A stretch of DNA of 64,000 nucleotides, taken from positions 372,001 to 436,000 of the forward strand of contig NZ_CP061297.1 in assembly GCF_018687575.1 (NCBI RefSeq), given 5' to 3'. Below the pieces are notes generated by a model. That model saw nothing but the letters and a program-made list of their open reading frames with translations. It was not told where the DNA came from and did not search any database. The position numbers and the translations under genes are program-made. Numbering within the stretch: the first letter of the stretch is position 1; every line of letters begins with the position of its first letter. Source of the stretch: Polynucleobacter asymbioticus. GTDB taxonomy: Bacteria; Pseudomonadota; Gammaproteobacteria; Burkholderiales; Burkholderiaceae. Shown in pieces: positions 19,001 to 28,729 of this stretch.

Positions 19001-20764
19001 ATGAATGCTCAAGACCGTACCGCCCTAAATCGCTTAATTCAGTATCTCAAGCCTCATATTGGCTTGATTATTGGCTCTTTATTGGCCATGGCGCTGGTTG
19101 CTGGCGCTGAAACCTCTATCCCAGCTCTAATGAAGCCTTTGCTAGACCGTGGATTTACTGGTCAGATGGATAACAAGCTCTGGCTGGTACCGGTTTTCCT
19201 GGTTGGATTGGCTTTTGTTCGGGGGATGGCGCAATTTCTATCTGGTTATCTCTTGAATCGCGTAATCAATGCTGTTTTGCTGAAGATGCGTATGCAGATG
19301 TTTAAGGCATTGCTGCATTCAAGTACTACATTCTTCCAGAAGAACTCCGCATCTAGCTTAATTAACGCGGTAGTTTTTGAGGTGAATAATGCCCTCTCAA
19401 TTATGGGTGGCATGTTGATTAGTTTGGTGCGAGATTCTCTTACAGTCATTGGGTTGATTGGGTACCTAATTTACCTCAACTGGCAGCTTACCTTAGTGGT
19501 GCTGATGATTTTCCCAATTATTGCGCTCATCATTGGCAGGATCAATAAACGCTTGCGCTCGCTGAATCGCGAGCATCAGACAATGACAAGCGAGCTCGCT
19601 TACATTGTTGAAGAATCTGCGGCTGGATATAAGATTGTTAAGGTTCATGGTGCTGAAGAGTATGAGATGCGCCGCTTTATGGAAAAAGCAGATCGCCTTC
19701 GTCAATTTGCGTTGAAGTCGGCGGTAGCTGGTGGCTTGAATCAACCGATTACCCAACTGATTGCCTCGATGGCCTTATCGATTGTCTTGGTAATTGCTTT
19801 GATGCAGTCTGCCTCCGAAGGCACTACAGTTGGTGGCTTCGCCGCTTTTATTACTGCCATGATGTTGGTGATTTCACCTATTAAACATCTTGCCGATATT
19901 AATCAGCCCCTACAGCGCGGCTTAACTGCAGCAGAGATGATTTTTTCTCTCATGGACGAACCTTTTGAAGAGGATGAATCTCGTAAAGCAAGTATGAAGT
20001 CCTTGGGCAAGGCTAAGGGTGGAATTCGATTTGAAGATGTCGGCTTCTCTTATCAGCAAGAAGCTGGACGAAAAGATGCTCTCACTGGTGTGCATTTAAA
20101 CATCAAGCCTGGTGAGGTAGTTGCTTTTGTCGGCCCATCTGGCGGTGGTAAGTCCACGTTAGTTAATTTATTGCCCCGATTCTTTAAGCCAACAAGTGGG
20201 AAAATTTTCTTGGACGATATTCCACTTGAGGATATTGTTCTTGCGGATGTGCGCAAGCAAATTGCTTTTGTAAGTCAGGATGTGATTTTATTTAATGACA
20301 GTATTGCAGCAAACGTCGCCTATGGCGCCGTAGGCTCAGAGGGCATTGACCGAGGGCGCGTGATGGAGGCCCTTGAGGCGGCAAACCTAACTGCTCTCAT
20401 GAAAGAAATGCCCGAGGGAATTGATACGCAAATTGGGGATAATGGCAATCGTTTATCAGGTGGTCAACGTCAGCGTTTAGCTATCGCAAGAGCTATCTAC
20501 AAAGACGCGCCTATTCTGATTTTGGATGAAGCGACCTCGGCACTAGATTCAGAATCCGAGCGTCAGGTGCAAGATGCCTTAGAGCGATTAATGGCTGGTA
20601 GAACTACTTTGGTTATCGCGCACCGCTTATCAACCATAGAACATGCTGATCGGATTGTGGTGCTAGAGCATGGCCATGTAATTGAGAATGGCTCGCACGA
20701 AGATTTAATTGCTAAGGATGGTATGTACGCCAACCTGCATCGCATCCAGTTTTCAAACGCTTAA
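19001..20764 (+). CDS. msbA: Lipid A export ABC transporter MsbA
   Basis: Half-size ABC exporter that flips lipid A-core across the inner membrane. Six transmembrane helices occupy about residues 20-310. The nucleotide-binding domain has Walker A GPSGGGKST, signature LSGGQRQRLAIARA and Walker B ILILDEATSALD. The frame is open back to 18833, but the start at 19001 gives the standard length of 587 aa and N-terminus (about ten residues before LIQYLKPH). The Shine-Dalgarno is poor (AGGTGG about 14 bases upstream). It is divergent from LPS glycosyltransferases, which fits with shared control of LPS assembly. Confidence 0.93.
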   Translation: MNAQDRTALNRLIQYLKPHIGLIIGSLLAMALVAGAETSIPALMKPLLDRGFTGQMDNKLWLVPVFLVGLAFVRGMAQFLSGYLLNRVINAVLLKMRMQMFKALLHSSTTFFQKNSASSLINAVVFEVNNALSIMGGMLISLVRDSLTVIGLIGYLIYLNWQLTLVVLMIFPIIALIIGRINKRLRSLNREHQTMTSELAYIVEESAAGYKIVKVHGAEEYEMRRFMEKADRLRQFALKSAVAGGLNQPITQLIASMALSIVLVIALMQSASEGTTVGGFAAFITAMMLVISPIKHLADINQPLQRGLTAAEMIFSLMDEPFEEDESRKASMKSLGKAKGGIRFEDVGFSYQQEAGRKDALTGVHLNIKPGEVVAFVGPSGGGKSTLVNLLPRFFKPTSGKIFLDDIPLEDIVLADVRKQIAFVSQDVILFNDSIAANVAYGAVGSEGIDRGRVMEALEAANLTALMKEMPEGIDTQIGDNGNRLSGGQRQRLAIARAIYKDAPILILDEATSALDSESERQVQDALERLMAGRTTLVIAHRLSTIEHADRIVVLEHGHVIENGSHEDLIAKDGMYANLHRIQFSNA

Positions 20765-20769
20765 TCAAA

Positions 20770-22233
20770 TTAACTGAGCACGATGTCGTACTGTTCCTGG
20801 CGGAAGCTACCTTCAGCCTGAAGTTTGATCGGCTTACTAATAAAGTCGCCCAACTGCGCTAAGAATTGATTCTCCTCTTCAAGGAAGAGATCAATCACGT
20901 CAGGCGCCGCAACAATCCTAAATTCTCGAGGATTAAATTGGCGATGCTCGCGCACAATCTCGCGCAAAATCTCGTAACAAATGGTTTGTGCTGTTTTGAC
21001 TTCGCCCTTGCCTTGGCAGGTAGCACAGGGCTCACAAGTGATATGAGCGAGGGATTCACGAGTACGTTTTCGTGTCATCTCTACCAAGCCTAGCGAGGAG
21101 AAGTCGCTGACTGAAGTGCGAGCATGATCACGCTCTAAATTGCGATTGAGTTCATGTAAGACTGACTCTTGATGTTCTTTGCTCAACATGTCAATAAAGT
21201 CGATAATGATGATGCCGCCAAGATTGCGTAAGCGGAGTTGACGCGCTATGGCTTGAGCGGCTTCAAGATTGGTTTTAAAAACAGTGTCATCGAGATTGCG
21301 TGCGCCAACATAACTTCCAGTATTGACATCAATCGTAGTCATGGACTCTGTTTGGTCAATCATCAAGTAGCCACCCGATTTGAGATCAACTCTTCTTCCA
21401 AGTGCCTTATTGATTTCAGCATCTACATCAAACAAATCAAATAGGGCGCGTTCACCGCGGTGCAGTGTGAGCTTGTCTAGGAGATTGGGCATATAGAGGG
21501 TGGCGAAGCCCTTCAACTTTTCAAAGTTCTCTGCCGAATCGACTCGGATTTGGGTAGTTTCTTCGCTAGCTACGTCACGCAATACACGCTCCGCCAAGCT
21601 GAGATCCTGATAGAGCAGGCTGGGAGCAGCCTTATGATTCACGGCTTCACGAATCTTTTCCCAGGTGGTGCGCAGGTAATGCATATCGTGCTCCAGCTCA
21701 GTATCGCTGGCATCTTGTGCGCTAGTGCGCACGATAATTCCACCTTTTTCATCGGCAGGCATAAGGCCTGCAAGGCGTGCCTTGATAGCTTCTCGTTCTT
21801 CGGGCTGATCAATTCTTTGGGATACGCCAATGTATTTTTCGGTCGCTGCATCCGTTCCAGCTGGTGGTAGGTAAACCAAATTGCGGCCAGCAATACTCAA
21901 TTGAGTGGTGAGGCGCGCACCTTTCGTTCCCAATGGATCTTTGAGGACCTGGACTAAAACGTTCTGACCTTCAAAGAGCAACTTTTCAATTTGTGCTTGA
22001 GGATTATTTTGAGTGATATCGGCAACGTGCATAAATGCAGTGCGCTCTAAACCAATTTCAATGAAGGCGGACTGCATACCGGGTAGTACGCGAACGACTT
22101 TGGCCAAATAGATATTGCCAACAATGCCGCGTTGACGGGTACGCTCAATCTGAAGCTCTTGAACCGCGCCTTGCTGAATTAATGCCACCCGTGTTTCTTG
22201 GGGGGTAATGTTGATCAGAATTTCTTCATTCAT
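20770..22233 (-). CDS. rng: Ribonuclease G
   Basis: Endoribonuclease of the RNase E/G family, processing the 16S rRNA 5' end and degrading some mRNAs. Residues about 35-125 hold an S1 domain (GNIYLAKVVRVLPGMQSAFIEIG). The catalytic aspartates are in DVNTGSY and IIIIDFIDM, and the zinc-link cysteines are in CEPCATC. The length of 487 aa fits RNase G and excludes RNase E, which has a long C-terminal scaffold. The start overlaps the maf stop by four bases (ATGA). Confidence 0.96.
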   Translation of the reverse strand: MNEEILINITPQETRVALIQQGAVQELQIERTRQRGIVGNIYLAKVVRVLPGMQSAFIEIGLERTAFMHVADITQNNPQAQIEKLLFEGQNVLVQVLKDPLGTKGARLTTQLSIAGRNLVYLPPAGTDAATEKYIGVSQRIDQPEEREAIKARLAGLMPADEKGGIIVRTSAQDASDTELEHDMHYLRTTWEKIREAVNHKAAPSLLYQDLSLAERVLRDVASEETTQIRVDSAENFEKLKGFATLYMPNLLDKLTLHRGERALFDLFDVDAEINKALGRRVDLKSGGYLMIDQTESMTTIDVNTGSYVGARNLDDTVFKTNLEAAQAIARQLRLRNLGGIIIIDFIDMLSKEHQESVLHELNRNLERDHARTSVSDFSSLGLVEMTRKRTRESLAHITCEPCATCQGKGEVKTAQTICYEILREIVREHRQFNPREFRIVAAPDVIDLFLEEENQFLAQLGDFISKPIKLQAEGSFRQEQYDIVLS

Positions 22234-22853
22234 ATGCGGGCAACTTTAGCGAAATCTAGTAATTGGTTAACTTCGAAAATGGGTAATCCCATGATACCGC
22301 TATAGCTACCTTTAATTGAGGGGATAAATGCCCCTCCAAGACCCTGAATGCCATAGGCCCCTGCTTTACCAAACGGTTCGCCACTTTGAATGTAGCTATC
22401 AATTTGTGCTTGAGTTAAATGGGCAAATTCCACCTCAGACACTTGAACCAGACAAAGAGGTTTGGTTTGAGGATCGATCGTCAGAACAACCGCAGTAAGT
22501 ACTTCATGCACTTTACCGCTCAGCATTTTCAGAATGCGCGCAGCATCGCCGGCATCAGAGGGCTTACCAAGGATTTCACCAACTGGGTTACCGGGCAAAC
22601 TGACGGTAGTGTCTGCACACAAAATCGGAGCCCACGGTTTACCGCTGTTTTGCCATCTTGCCAACGCAATAGCACTTTTAGCAAAGGTGACGCGTTCAAC
22701 ATATTGACGCGCATTTTCGTTGGAAAGGGATTCTTCTAGGGTTTCTGTATCTTCACCCGGCGCTGCAATCAGCATCTCAAATTGAACGCCAATCTGTTTG
22801 AGTAACTCTTGGCGTCGTGGACTTTGTGAGGCAAGGTAGATATAAGAAAACAT
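22230..22853 (-). CDS. maf: Maf-family nucleotide pyrophosphatase
   Basis: House-cleaning pyrophosphatase acting on dTTP/UTP or modified nucleotides. The N-terminus IYLASQSPRRQELLKQIGV is the Maf signature (S-x-S-P-R-R-x-E-L-L). It also has CADTTVSL and the GKAGAYGIQG motif near residue 165. Length 207 aa is normal. It lies between rlmH and rng in the conserved betaproteobacterial order and overlaps rng by ATGA. Confidence 0.93.
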   Translation of the reverse strand: MFSYIYLASQSPRRQELLKQIGVQFEMLIAAPGEDTETLEESLSNENARQYVERVTFAKSAIALARWQNSGKPWAPILCADTTVSLPGNPVGEILGKPSDAGDAARILKMLSGKVHEVLTAVVLTIDPQTKPLCLVQVSEVEFAHLTQAQIDSYIQSGEPFGKAGAYGIQGLGGAFIPSIKGSYSGIMGLPIFEVNQLLDFAKVARI

Positions 22854-22860
22854 CGGTTAC

Positions 22861-23304
22861 TTACTCGCGGTGATAGGGATGGCCTTGCAAAATAGTCCAG
22901 GCCCGATAGAGTTGCTCTACCAGTAAGACTCTTGCCATGGCATGGGGCAAGGTTAAGCTGGAGAGTCGCCACATCGCCTGAGCGCCTTCTTTGAGGCTAG
23001 GATCAAGTCCATCGGCACCACCAATTAAGAAGGTGATGTCAAAGCCTTCCTGTCGCCAGCTTGCCAACTGGGTAGCTAGATTTTGAGTGGTTTGATCTTT
23101 GCCACGTTCATCCAGCGCAATGACGCGAGAGCCTTTTGGAATCGCAGCTGCAATTTTGATAGCTTCTTTGGCTGGACTGAGGTCTGGTTTAATTTCTTTG
23201 ATTTCAATGCTGCAATCAGCGGGCATACGCTTAATGTAATCATGGGTTGCAGTTGCAACCCATTCTGGCATTTTGTGACCAACAGAAACAATGGTTAAGC
23301 GCAT
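22861..23304 (-). CDS. rlmH: 23S rRNA (pseudouridine1915-N3)-methyltransferase
   Basis: SPOUT methyltransferase acting on pseudouridine 1915 in helix 69 of 23S rRNA on the assembled 70S ribosome. It has VGHKMPEWV near the N-terminus, LDERGK, the knotted SAM site FLIGGADGL and the C-terminal EQLYRAW. Length 147 aa is close to the 155 of E. coli. It is ten bases downstream of rsfS, the usual partner. Confidence 0.95.
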   Translation of the reverse strand: MRLTIVSVGHKMPEWVATATHDYIKRMPADCSIEIKEIKPDLSPAKEAIKIAAAIPKGSRVIALDERGKDQTTQNLATQLASWRQEGFDITFLIGGADGLDPSLKEGAQAMWRLSSLTLPHAMARVLLVEQLYRAWTILQGHPYHRE

Positions 23305-23314
23305 TGCTGAAGAA

Positions 23315-23704
23315 TTATTCGTCGTCGTCGGGTTCGCTTGCCTTCACAAGCCCCTTGTCAGCTGCTAATTTGACGCGCACAGGCTTGGCGCCCCACATAC
23401 CCTCTAATTGGTAGTAAGCGCGCAGTGCAGGTTGCAGAATATGCACCACGATATCGCCGCAATCAACGAGCACCCATTCACCAGTCTCTAGACCTTCAAC
23501 AGAAATGACTTCGCCACCTTTGGCATTGACCGCCTCTTTGACAGACATAGCTAAAGATCTTGTCTGACGATTGGATGTACCGGTAGCAATGATCACGCGA
23601 TCAAATAACTCGCTGAGTTTGGTGGTGTCATAAACGCGAATATCTTGCGCTTTAACATCCTCTAGGGCATCGATTACGACGCGTTGTAATTTAGTTAAGT
23701 CCAT
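23315..23704 (-). CDS. rsfS: Ribosome silencing factor (Iojap family)
   Basis: Binds ribosomal protein L14 and blocks subunit joining when nutrients are scarce. The 129-aa sequence has the DUF143 pattern: [15 protein letters not shown], a [14 protein letters not shown] core and [13 protein letters not shown]. The C-terminal acidic tail (EPDDDE) extends past the core. It lies between nadD and rlmH as in most proteobacteria. Confidence 0.95.
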   Translation of the reverse strand: MDLTKLQRVVIDALEDVKAQDIRVYDTTKLSELFDRVIIATGTSNRQTRSLAMSVKEAVNAKGGEVISVEGLETGEWVLVDCGDIVVHILQPALRAYYQLEGMWGAKPVRVKLAADKGLVKASEPDDDE

Positions 23705-23758
23705 AGTTTCTTTAGTATTTTTCTGAGATTTTTGAATATAGGGGTGATCTTAGCCTGA

Positions 23759-24463
23759 TTATTTGTACAGACCCAGATTTGTAATGATTTCTAAAGCGTG
23801 AGACGGAATGTGCTCGGAAGCAATATCGCTACGAGAGGGGCTTTTAAGCTGATTTCGAAGTTCGGTGGATGAAAGGTCTACTGAAAGACTGTTATCTAGA
23901 TAGATGCGGCCAAATGGGCTTTTTTCAAGGGTATCTGTATCAATACATTGATGCTTTTCTAATAAAGCTTCTATTTCGGCGCTCACTTGCCCAGAAATTT
24001 CATGGTGGGGCCTGGTAGCGACTGCAAAATTCACAAAGCACAGCAATTGATCCCAGGAGTTCCAAGTGGGGAGATTGAGGAGGGAATCGGCACCCATTAA
24101 CCAAGTTAAGCTGACATCAGGTCCAAAACGTTCTCTCAAGGCTTTTGCAGTATCGATGGCATAGCTCGGGCCTGCTCGATCTATTTCAATGCGATCCACA
24201 CCAATTTGAGTTGGTATTGATAAATACAAAAATGCACGAGCCAGATCTACTGCAGCCGCCTCAGTTAGTCGTAAGCGGATTTCTGCAGGAGTGATGTCAG
24301 AGTCTTTTTGCCAGGGTTGGCCACTGGGGATTAGTAGTAATGCATCTAGATGCAAGATCTTTGCAAAATGGGTAGCTAATTTGAGATGGCCAAGGTGTGG
24401 CGGGTCAAACGTGCCACCAAGGATGCCAATTTTTTTTGGAGTATCCAAATGCGCTGGGGTCAA
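23759..24463 (-). CDS. nadD: Nicotinate-nucleotide adenylyltransferase
   Basis: Makes deamido-NAD from nicotinate mononucleotide and ATP. The nucleotidyltransferase motif GGTFDPPHLGH lies at residues 16-26, and the SSTELR motif near 196 is the second family signature. The frame starts with TTG at 24463, two bases after the hemF stop; there is no ATG before the GGTFDP motif, so a TTG start is needed. Length 234 aa, slightly long for the family. Confidence 0.93.
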   Translation of the reverse strand: MTPAHLDTPKKIGILGGTFDPPHLGHLKLATHFAKILHLDALLLIPSGQPWQKDSDITPAEIRLRLTEAAAVDLARAFLYLSIPTQIGVDRIEIDRAGPSYAIDTAKALRERFGPDVSLTWLMGADSLLNLPTWNSWDQLLCFVNFAVATRPHHEISGQVSAEIEALLEKHQCIDTDTLEKSPFGRIYLDNSLSVDLSSTELRNQLKSPSRSDIASEHIPSHALEIITNLGLYK

Positions 24464-24464
24464 G

Positions 24465-25400
24465 TTAGGCTAGCCAGTCACGCGGCTTGAGGTAATAGTC
24501 ATAAAGCTTTGCTTCAGGAGTGCCTGGCTTCGGTTGCCAGTTGTACCACCACTGAACTACCGGTGGCATAGACATCAGAATAGATTCTGTTCGTCCGCCA
24601 GAATGCAAGCCAAAAATAGTGCCACGGTCGAAGATCAAGTTGTATTCCACATAGCGACCGCGACGGTATTCTTGGAATGCTTTTTCTTCAGCAGTAAAAC
24701 TGTCTTTGTAGCGACGCTCAACAATCGGCAGGTAAGCATTAATAAAAGCATCGCCAACAGCGCGTGTCATAGCAAAGCTTTGTTCAAAACCAAGGGCGTT
24801 GAAATCATCAAAGAAGACGCCGCCAATACCGCGAGGTTCTTCACGATGCTTGAGGTAAAAATACTCATCACACCATTTTTTAAAACGTGGATAGAGCTCA
24901 TCACCAAATGGGTCTAAGGCATCTTTGGCGGTTTGATGAAAGTGTTTGCAATCTTCGTCAACGCCGTAATAAGGCGTGAGATCAAAGCCACCTCCAAACC
25001 ACCACACCGGCTCTTTGCCTGGAGCTTGTGCAATAAAGCAGCGCACATTCATATGGGTGGTGGGCACCTTGGGATTGTTTGGATGAAAGACCAGTGATAC
25101 ACCCATAGCTTCGAAGCTACGTCCGGCAAGCTCTGGACGATGGTGTGATGCTGAGGGCGGCATTTGATCGCCACGAACGTGTGAAAATCCTACGCCACCT
25201 TTTTCTAAAATATTGCCGCCATCCAAAATGCAGGTACGTCCATAGCCTTTTAACTTACTGTCTTCCGGCTTTTCCCAAGCATCCGCTATAAAAGCTTTGC
25301 CATCAAGCGCACTCATCGCAGTAGTGATGCGATCTTGCAATCCTAAAAAGTAATTTTTTAGTTCCGCAATATTGATTTGAGTATGTTCAGTTGATGACAA
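24465..25400 (-). CDS. hemF: Oxygen-dependent coproporphyrinogen III oxidase
   Basis: Aerobic heme synthesis enzyme that decarboxylates two propionates to vinyl groups. The family signature [34 protein letters not shown] and the FLKHRxExRGIGGxFFDD-type region are clear, and the C-terminal [13 protein letters not shown] follows. Length 311 aa is normal. The start is TTG at 25400; the first in-frame ATG would remove about 28 conserved residues. It shows an oxygen-using lifestyle. Confidence 0.95.
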   Translation of the reverse strand: MSSTEHTQINIAELKNYFLGLQDRITTAMSALDGKAFIADAWEKPEDSKLKGYGRTCILDGGNILEKGGVGFSHVRGDQMPPSASHHRPELAGRSFEAMGVSLVFHPNNPKVPTTHMNVRCFIAQAPGKEPVWWFGGGFDLTPYYGVDEDCKHFHQTAKDALDPFGDELYPRFKKWCDEYFYLKHREEPRGIGGVFFDDFNALGFEQSFAMTRAVGDAFINAYLPIVERRYKDSFTAEEKAFQEYRRGRYVEYNLIFDRGTIFGLHSGGRTESILMSMPPVVQWWYNWQPKPGTPEAKLYDYYLKPRDWLA

Positions 25401-25440
25401 GGTTTAAGGTCTTTATATTGGGTTGGATGAATGGATTAAG

Positions 25441-26718
25441 TTACTTTACTGCGCGATAGCCGATATCTTTGCGATATTGCATGCCATCAAATTGGATTTG
25501 AGAAATTGCTTCATACGCTTTTTGTTGGGCACCACGAACCGTATCCGACAAACCTACTACGCACATGACGCGACCGCCCGAAGTGACGAGCTTGTCATCT
25601 TGCAACTTGGTGCCAGCATGAAAGGTCAATTGATCTTCAGTATCGGCAGGAATACCGGTGATGACATCACCATTGCGCGGAGTATCTGGATAGTTATGCG
25701 CTGCAAGCACTACACCTAATGCAGTGCGACGATCCCAATCTAGCTCCACTTCATTGAGCGTGCCATCAACTGCATGATCGAGAGCATTTACTAGGTCGCT
25801 ACGTAGGCGCGCCATGATGGGCTGAGTTTCTGGGTCACCCATGCGGCAGTTAAATTCCAAAGTCTTAATCTTGCCATCAGGAGAAATCATGAGGCCCGCA
25901 TAGAGAAAGCCTGTGTAAGGAATACCATCAGCCTCCATACCCTTGACGGTAGGCATGATGACTTCACGTAAGGCACGTGCATGAATTTCTGGAGTAACAA
26001 CTGGGGCAGGGGAGTACGCACCCATACCGCCAGTATTGGGGCCTTGATCGGCATCGAGTAAGCGTTTGTGATCTTGGCTAGTGGCTAAGGCTAAAACATG
26101 TTTGCCGTCGACGAGCACAATAAAGCTGGCTTCTTCACCAGTCAGGAATTCTTCAATGACTACACGTGCACCTGCATTACCGAGTTTGTTGTCAGCGAGC
26201 ATCATGTCTACAGCTGCATGGGCTTCCGCTAGATCCATTGCTACAACTACACCTTTACCTGCAGCCAGACCATCTGCCTTAATAACGATCGGCGCGCCTT
26301 TTGCATCAATATAAGCATGTGCCTCTAATGCATTTGAAAAAGTTTGGTATTCCGCTGTTGGAATGCCATGGCGTTTCATGAATGCTTTGGAGAAATCTTT
26401 TGATGACTCTAATTGAGCGGCAAGTTGGGTAGGTCCAAAGATGCGTAATCCGTTATTACGAAATACGTCTACGATGCCGGCAGCCAATGGAGCCTCAGGA
26501 CCAACTACAGTGAGATGAATCTTTTCACGCTTGGCAAAGTCTGCTAACTCTTGAAGATCGGAGATGGGTAGATTTTGAATACCCGCAGCCTCTTGTTTTG
26601 CAGTGGCAGTGCCGCCGTTCCCTGGTGCTACATAGACGGTTTGTACTTGTGGTGATTGAGCTAGCTTCCATGCCAATGCATGTTCACGACCACCGGATCC
26701 AATTAAAAGAATTTTCAT
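25441..26718 (-). CDS. purD: Phosphoribosylamine-glycine ligase
   Basis: ATP-grasp enzyme making GAR in purine synthesis. The N-terminus ILLIGSGGREHALAWKL and the LEFNCRMGDPETQ signature near residue 288 identify it, with an ATP-grasp glycine-rich loop KADGLAAGKGV near 148. Length 425 aa matches the family. It lies between yebC and hemF; the gap to hemF is 40 bases, so co-transcription is likely. Confidence 0.97.
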   Translation of the reverse strand: MKILLIGSGGREHALAWKLAQSPQVQTVYVAPGNGGTATAKQEAAGIQNLPISDLQELADFAKREKIHLTVVGPEAPLAAGIVDVFRNNGLRIFGPTQLAAQLESSKDFSKAFMKRHGIPTAEYQTFSNALEAHAYIDAKGAPIVIKADGLAAGKGVVVAMDLAEAHAAVDMMLADNKLGNAGARVVIEEFLTGEEASFIVLVDGKHVLALATSQDHKRLLDADQGPNTGGMGAYSPAPVVTPEIHARALREVIMPTVKGMEADGIPYTGFLYAGLMISPDGKIKTLEFNCRMGDPETQPIMARLRSDLVNALDHAVDGTLNEVELDWDRRTALGVVLAAHNYPDTPRNGDVITGIPADTEDQLTFHAGTKLQDDKLVTSGGRVMCVVGLSDTVRGAQQKAYEAISQIQFDGMQYRKDIGYRAVK

Positions 26719-26767
26719 AAAGAGCTAAAAGAGATATGGATAAAAAAATATTTAAAGGGTCGATCGA

Positions 26768-27487
26768 TTACAAAGAGGCATTCGTAAATACTTCTTGAAC
26801 ATCATCTAAGTTTTCAAGCACGTCTAATAGTTTTTGCATGCTTTCAGCTTGCTCGCCTTCGAACTCGGTTTCCGTTTCGGGGCGCATCGTCACGGTAGCT
26901 ATCTCTGCTTTTAAGCCTGCCTGAGTGAGTGCATCCTGCACTTTCGGAAAATCAGGGACTGGAGTGAGGACTTCAAGTGAGCCATCATCATGGGTAATCA
27001 CATCTTCTGCACCAGCATCTAGTGCAATTTCCATGAGTTGATCTTCATTGGTACCTGGGGCAAAAATCAGTTGACCGCAATGTTTAAACATAAAAGCCAC
27101 TGAACCCTCGGCACCCATATTGCCACCATTTTTTGCAAATGCGTGGCGCACTTCAGCAACAGTACGAGTGCGGTTGTCGGTCAGGCAATCGACAATGATC
27201 GCAGCTCCATTGAGGCCATAACCTTCGTAACGAATTTCTTCATAGTTAACACCCTCAAGTGAGCCTGTACCGCGCTGAATTGCCCGTTGCACGTTGTCAT
27301 TAGGCATATTGGCATCTTTGGCCTTATCAATTGCCAGGCGCAAACGGGGATTTGTGGCGATATCGCCACCACCTAATTTAGCTGCAACCGTGATTTCTTT
27401 GATGAGTTTGGTCCAAATCTTGCCGCGCTTTTCGTCTTGACGACCTTTGCGGTGCTGAATATTGGCCCATTTCGAATGGCCGGCCAT
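26768..27487 (-). CDS. yebC: YebC/PmpR-family protein
   Basis: Conserved protein of 239 aa starting [18 protein letters not shown], the YebC signature. Members are annotated as transcription regulators, and some act in translation of difficult proline stretches or in RuvC/quorum control. The three-domain alpha/beta layout is complete. It is the first gene of the minus-strand housekeeping block ending with rng, and is divergent from tRNA-Leu. Confidence 0.93.
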   Translation of the reverse strand: MAGHSKWANIQHRKGRQDEKRGKIWTKLIKEITVAAKLGGGDIATNPRLRLAIDKAKDANMPNDNVQRAIQRGTGSLEGVNYEEIRYEGYGLNGAAIIVDCLTDNRTRTVAEVRHAFAKNGGNMGAEGSVAFMFKHCGQLIFAPGTNEDQLMEIALDAGAEDVITHDDGSLEVLTPVPDFPKVQDALTQAGLKAEIATVTMRPETETEFEGEQAESMQKLLDVLENLDDVQEVFTNASL

Positions 27488-27628
27488 ACGGGTAAGTCCT
27501 TTTGAGTAATGTGGCTTGAAGTAGTCATTTTAAGGGCTTCTGAGGTCAAGAATGGGGGTGCAACAACTTTTTTGTTACACTCTCACCTCTTAGTAAGCTT
27601 CAATGCAGTTTTTCCACTGCAAACACCT

Positions 27629-27713
27629 GCCCCGGTGATGGAATTGGTAGACGTGCCGGACTCAAAATCCGGTGCCGCAAGGCGTGGCGGTTCAAGTCCG
27701 CCCCGGGGCACCA
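27629..27713 (+). tRNA. tRNA-Leu (anticodon CAA)
   Basis: 85-base class II tRNA: acceptor GCCCCGG with CCGGGGC, discriminator A and encoded CCA; anticodon stem CCGGA/TCCGG with loop CTCAAAA (anticodon CAA, leucine); a long variable arm; and T-arm GTTCAAGTC. A small hairpin TGCAGT-TTTTCC-ACTGCA lies just upstream at 27604-27621. Confidence 0.96.
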
Positions 27714-27829
27714 CTTCCCCATATTGTTTAGAGGCCTTGACCAGTTAGGTCGATTGGCAGCCTTTGCTATGATTATTGCGAATAAAAGCTGATAGCAAGC
27801 GCAAAAAATACACTGAACGAGATCAAATA

Positions 27830-28729
27830 ATGAAAAAAGTAGGATTAATTGGCCTAGGCGCAATGGGCTCCGGCATGGCCTCATCCCTTCGAAGGGCAGG
27901 CTTTGACTTGTATGTATTTGATGTGCGTTTGGATCATGCCCGTCGATTTTGTGAAGCTGGTGGCACGGCATGTGAATCTATAAAAGAACTCGGCTCAATC
28001 TGTGACGTGGTTATCTCGGTCGTGGTGAATGCCGCTCAGACCGAAGAAGTTTTGTTCGGCTCATCGACCAGTCCTGGCTTGGTGGATTCCTTAAAGCCTC
28101 AAAGCGTTTTCGTGATGTGCTCCACTGTTGATCCCAATATTTCGATTTCATTTGAGTCGCGTCTCGCCGAAAAAAATATTCTTTATGTGGATGCCCCCAT
28201 ATCTGGTGGGGCAGCAAAAGCTGCCTCTGGCGAAATGACTATGATGACATCAGCTTGCGCTGCTGCATATGAGCTGGTTAACCCTATTCTTGATGCGATG
28301 TCAGGTACTGTTTATCGTCTCGGTGATAAGGCGGGTATCGGCAGTAAAGTAAAAGTCATTAATCAACTACTTGCCGGTGTTCATATCGCAGCTGCTGCAG
28401 AAGCAATGGCGCTGGGTTTAAGGGAGGGCGTGGATGCGAATGCTCTCTATGAGGTGATTACCCATAGTGCCGGTAATAGCTGGATGTTTGAGAACCGCAT
28501 GGCACATGTACTTGCGGCTAACTACGAGCCCTTATCTGCAGTAGATATATTCGTTAAGGATTTGGGGATAGTTCTAGATATGGCGCGTGCGAGTAAGTTT
28601 CCATTACCCCTGTCATCCACCGCGCATCAAATGTTTATGCAAGCATCGACCGCTGGTTTTGCCAAGGAAGACGATAGCGCTGTTATTAAAATTTTCCCTG
28701 GCATCGAGTTACCGAAAGCTTCCAAGTGA
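27830..28729 (+). CDS. ltnD: L-threonate dehydrogenase-like (3-hydroxyisobutyrate dehydrogenase family)
   Basis: NAD-dependent oxidation of a four-carbon sugar acid (L-threonate or D-erythronate type) to the 2-oxo form. The Rossmann motif is GLIGLGAMGSGMA at the N-terminus, then the DAPISGGAAKAASGEM substrate motif and the catalytic lysine in the GIGSKVKVINQLLAG region. The ATG at 27830 is used because an upstream start (27776) would put an unrelated basic stretch before the Rossmann strand; the result is 299 aa. The stop overlaps the GTG of otnK. Assignment as LtnD rather than a general 3-HIBADH rests on the next two genes. Confidence 0.85.
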   Translation: MKKVGLIGLGAMGSGMASSLRRAGFDLYVFDVRLDHARRFCEAGGTACESIKELGSICDVVISVVVNAAQTEEVLFGSSTSPGLVDSLKPQSVFVMCSTVDPNISISFESRLAEKNILYVDAPISGGAAKAASGEMTMMTSACAAAYELVNPILDAMSGTVYRLGDKAGIGSKVKVINQLLAGVHIAAAAEAMALGLREGVDANALYEVITHSAGNSWMFENRMAHVLAANYEPLSAVDIFVKDLGIVLDMARASKFPLPLSSTAHQMFMQASTAGFAKEDDSAVIKIFPGIELPKASK

